This document shows, one piece after another, positions 63,090-64,000 of a DNA stretch of 64,000 bases (positions are counted from its first letter, which is position 1; each line of letters opens with the position of its first letter). The notes under the pieces are model-generated. The model was given only the letters and a program-made list of their open reading frames with translations. It was not told where the DNA came from and did not search any database. The stretch lies in contig OZ020491.1 in assembly GCA_963971405.1 (NCBI GenBank), positions 24,608,855-24,672,854 of the forward strand. Reading direction: 5' to 3'. The DNA comes from Psococerastis gibbosa. Taxonomy: Eukaryota; Arthropoda; Insecta; Psocodea; Psocidae. A program made the position numbers and the translations under genes.

Positions 63090-63320
63090 AGGATCCGAAA
63101 TTAGAGGATAAGAGTAATAAGGCTGCATTTTCTGGCCATGCTTCGGAGGGCATGTAAAGCAGGCGGTCCCGGGCTTTCCTTGTTGAGTGTAAGAGAGGGC
63201 TTTTAGCCCTAACTCCGCTAGGTTGGCTTAGTAATAGAAACAATAAAAAGTCCTTATTTATTTATTTATTTATTTATTTAATAAGAGGAACTGGGCTTGG
63301 TGGGATTCGAACCCATGTAA
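63090..63320 (-). mobile_element. SINE B fragment interrupted by SINE A copy 6
   Basis: ccgaaattagaggata (63096-63111) and aactgggcttggtgggattcgaaccca (63290-63316) are the two sides of an inverted SINE B, as at 56000-56050. Between them is SINE A copy 6 on the + strand (about 63122-63281), 5' truncated, with an (ATTT)n tail. Confidence 0.7.
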
Positions 63321-63364
63321 TAAATAATGACAGAATATCCATAATTTCATCAAACGATAATTTT

Positions 63365-63700
63365 TTTTTGTTCTAAACCAAATCTTTGCCAGGTGAAACC
63401 TGTTCGATTTTGTTAATTTTGTTTAATTTAACAACTAAAACATGCCTGATCCTCTCTCCCACCCCCCCCCCCCCCCCCAATTGAGTTAGCCCAAAATAAA
63501 TAAATAAACAGTAGTCCCGAAATATGCTTTTTGTGACATTTCATCAAAATTATCCGAGATGTTTGCCAAATCAACAATCAGACCGATAAATGTTTCGTAA
63601 AAAACACTTTTTTGGTTCCTGCGACCTCAAATCGTGTAAATCCGCCGAAATCTTGAAATCAAAATTCCAGCCTTCAGCTATACGTATAAATAGAGGAGCA
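63365..63700 (+). repeat. R1 interspersed repeat, copy 6 (decayed)
   Basis: Matches the central and right parts of R1 (ctaaaacatgcctga, ttgagttagcccaaaataaa, tttcatcaaaat, ttttttggttcctg, aaatcgtgtaaatccgc). Both ends are lost and the divergence is the largest of the six. Confidence 0.65.
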
Positions 63701-63731
63701 ACCAAAGGACCGAACGGCTGGTGTGATACAC

Positions 63732-63908
63732 CAGCAGCCTGATCGAGGCGATTATAATACCGGGGTTAAATAAATACCCTAGGATTATAACTGTAAACAA
63801 ACAAATTTTGAATAGCACTTTCCATTATAAAATTATCTTGTTTACATTTTTATTAGGTACCAGGGGATTAAATAAATACCGGTATTATAATCGCCTCGAT
63901 CAGGCTGC
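63732..63908. mobile_element. fold-back MITE, CAGCAGCC family, short
   Basis: Left CAGCAGCCTGATCGAGGCGA ttataataccggggttaaat and right tattataatcgcctcgatcaggctgca are inverted (about 45 bp). Interior aaattttgaatagcacttt matches 48940-48960 inverted. 63909-64000 is unannotated sequence at the window edge. Confidence 0.72.
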
Positions 63909-64000
63909 AGGTGTGTAGTACCGATGTGTCAATAATTAATTAGGCGAATTTTTTTCGATGACGTCTGTCTTGCACACAAGATCAGTGATCGCGCCGTTGC

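Noticed and set aside
1-64000. CRISPR arrays, operons, riboswitches or bacterial-type genes.
   Set aside because: Spliced exons, SINEs, LINEs and nuclear tRNA genes show eukaryotic DNA; no repeat-spacer array is present.

Overview
The window is animal nuclear DNA, most likely from an arthropod (probably an insect): AT-rich, intron-dense and packed with transposon debris. One host gene dominates. It lies on the + strand and is an agrin, read from 24 constitutive exons plus one probable cassette exon (1596-52414). It enters the window mid-gene (the first exon starts in phase 1) and ends with a stop at 52412-52414 and a likely poly(A) signal at 53574. The exons fit one continuous reading frame of about 1,538 codons (about 1,584 with the cassette). 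The domain order is seven follistatin/Kazal domains, a WR1-like Cys-rich module, the agrin CC module, two laminin-EGF repeats, a linker, an EB/EGF-like module, LamG1, two EGFs, LamG2, EGF and LamG3. This matches vertebrate agrin but lacks the NtA end (out of view or absent), a follistatin domain after the laminin EGFs, and any SEA domain I can recognise.

The most interesting parts lie inside agrin. (1) A 138-bp, phase 2-2 acidic exon (49431-49568) sits at the position in LamG3 that corresponds to the vertebrate z/B neural splice site. (2) The 3' end of the last follistatin exon, with its splice donor, has been tandemly copied six times with an exact 82-bp period (35477-35968). (3) The exon carrying the LamG1 end and first EGF has a decayed tandem copy just upstream (43368-43520).

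The introns and flanks hold a dense record of mobile elements. There is a young-looking Ty3/gypsy LTR retrotransposon on the - strand (27348-32618) with LTRs that read identical. A complete but decayed hAT transposon (55922-60399) has a perfect 8-bp target duplication and contains nested SINE and MITE insertions. Several non-autonomous hAT-type MITEs have exact or near-exact 8-bp duplications. A family of PIF/Harbinger-like fold-back MITEs (GGCG...CGCC) includes nested composites. A pogo-like MITE carries a retroposon inside it. Two tRNA-derived SINE families, an unclassified SINE-like repeat (R3), an unclassified ~850-bp poly-G/CAGA-rich family (R1, six copies), many LINE 3' ends and one Penelope-like fragment are also present.

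Downstream of agrin the last 10 kb holds the hAT element and two identical tRNA-Val(AAC) genes in opposite orientation (60888-60960 and 62957-63029), which are the core of an inverted duplication. No other host protein gene could be supported. Long intron stretches without recognisable content are listed as such. Repeat edges without target duplications are approximate, and all family names come from motif recognition, not from a database search.
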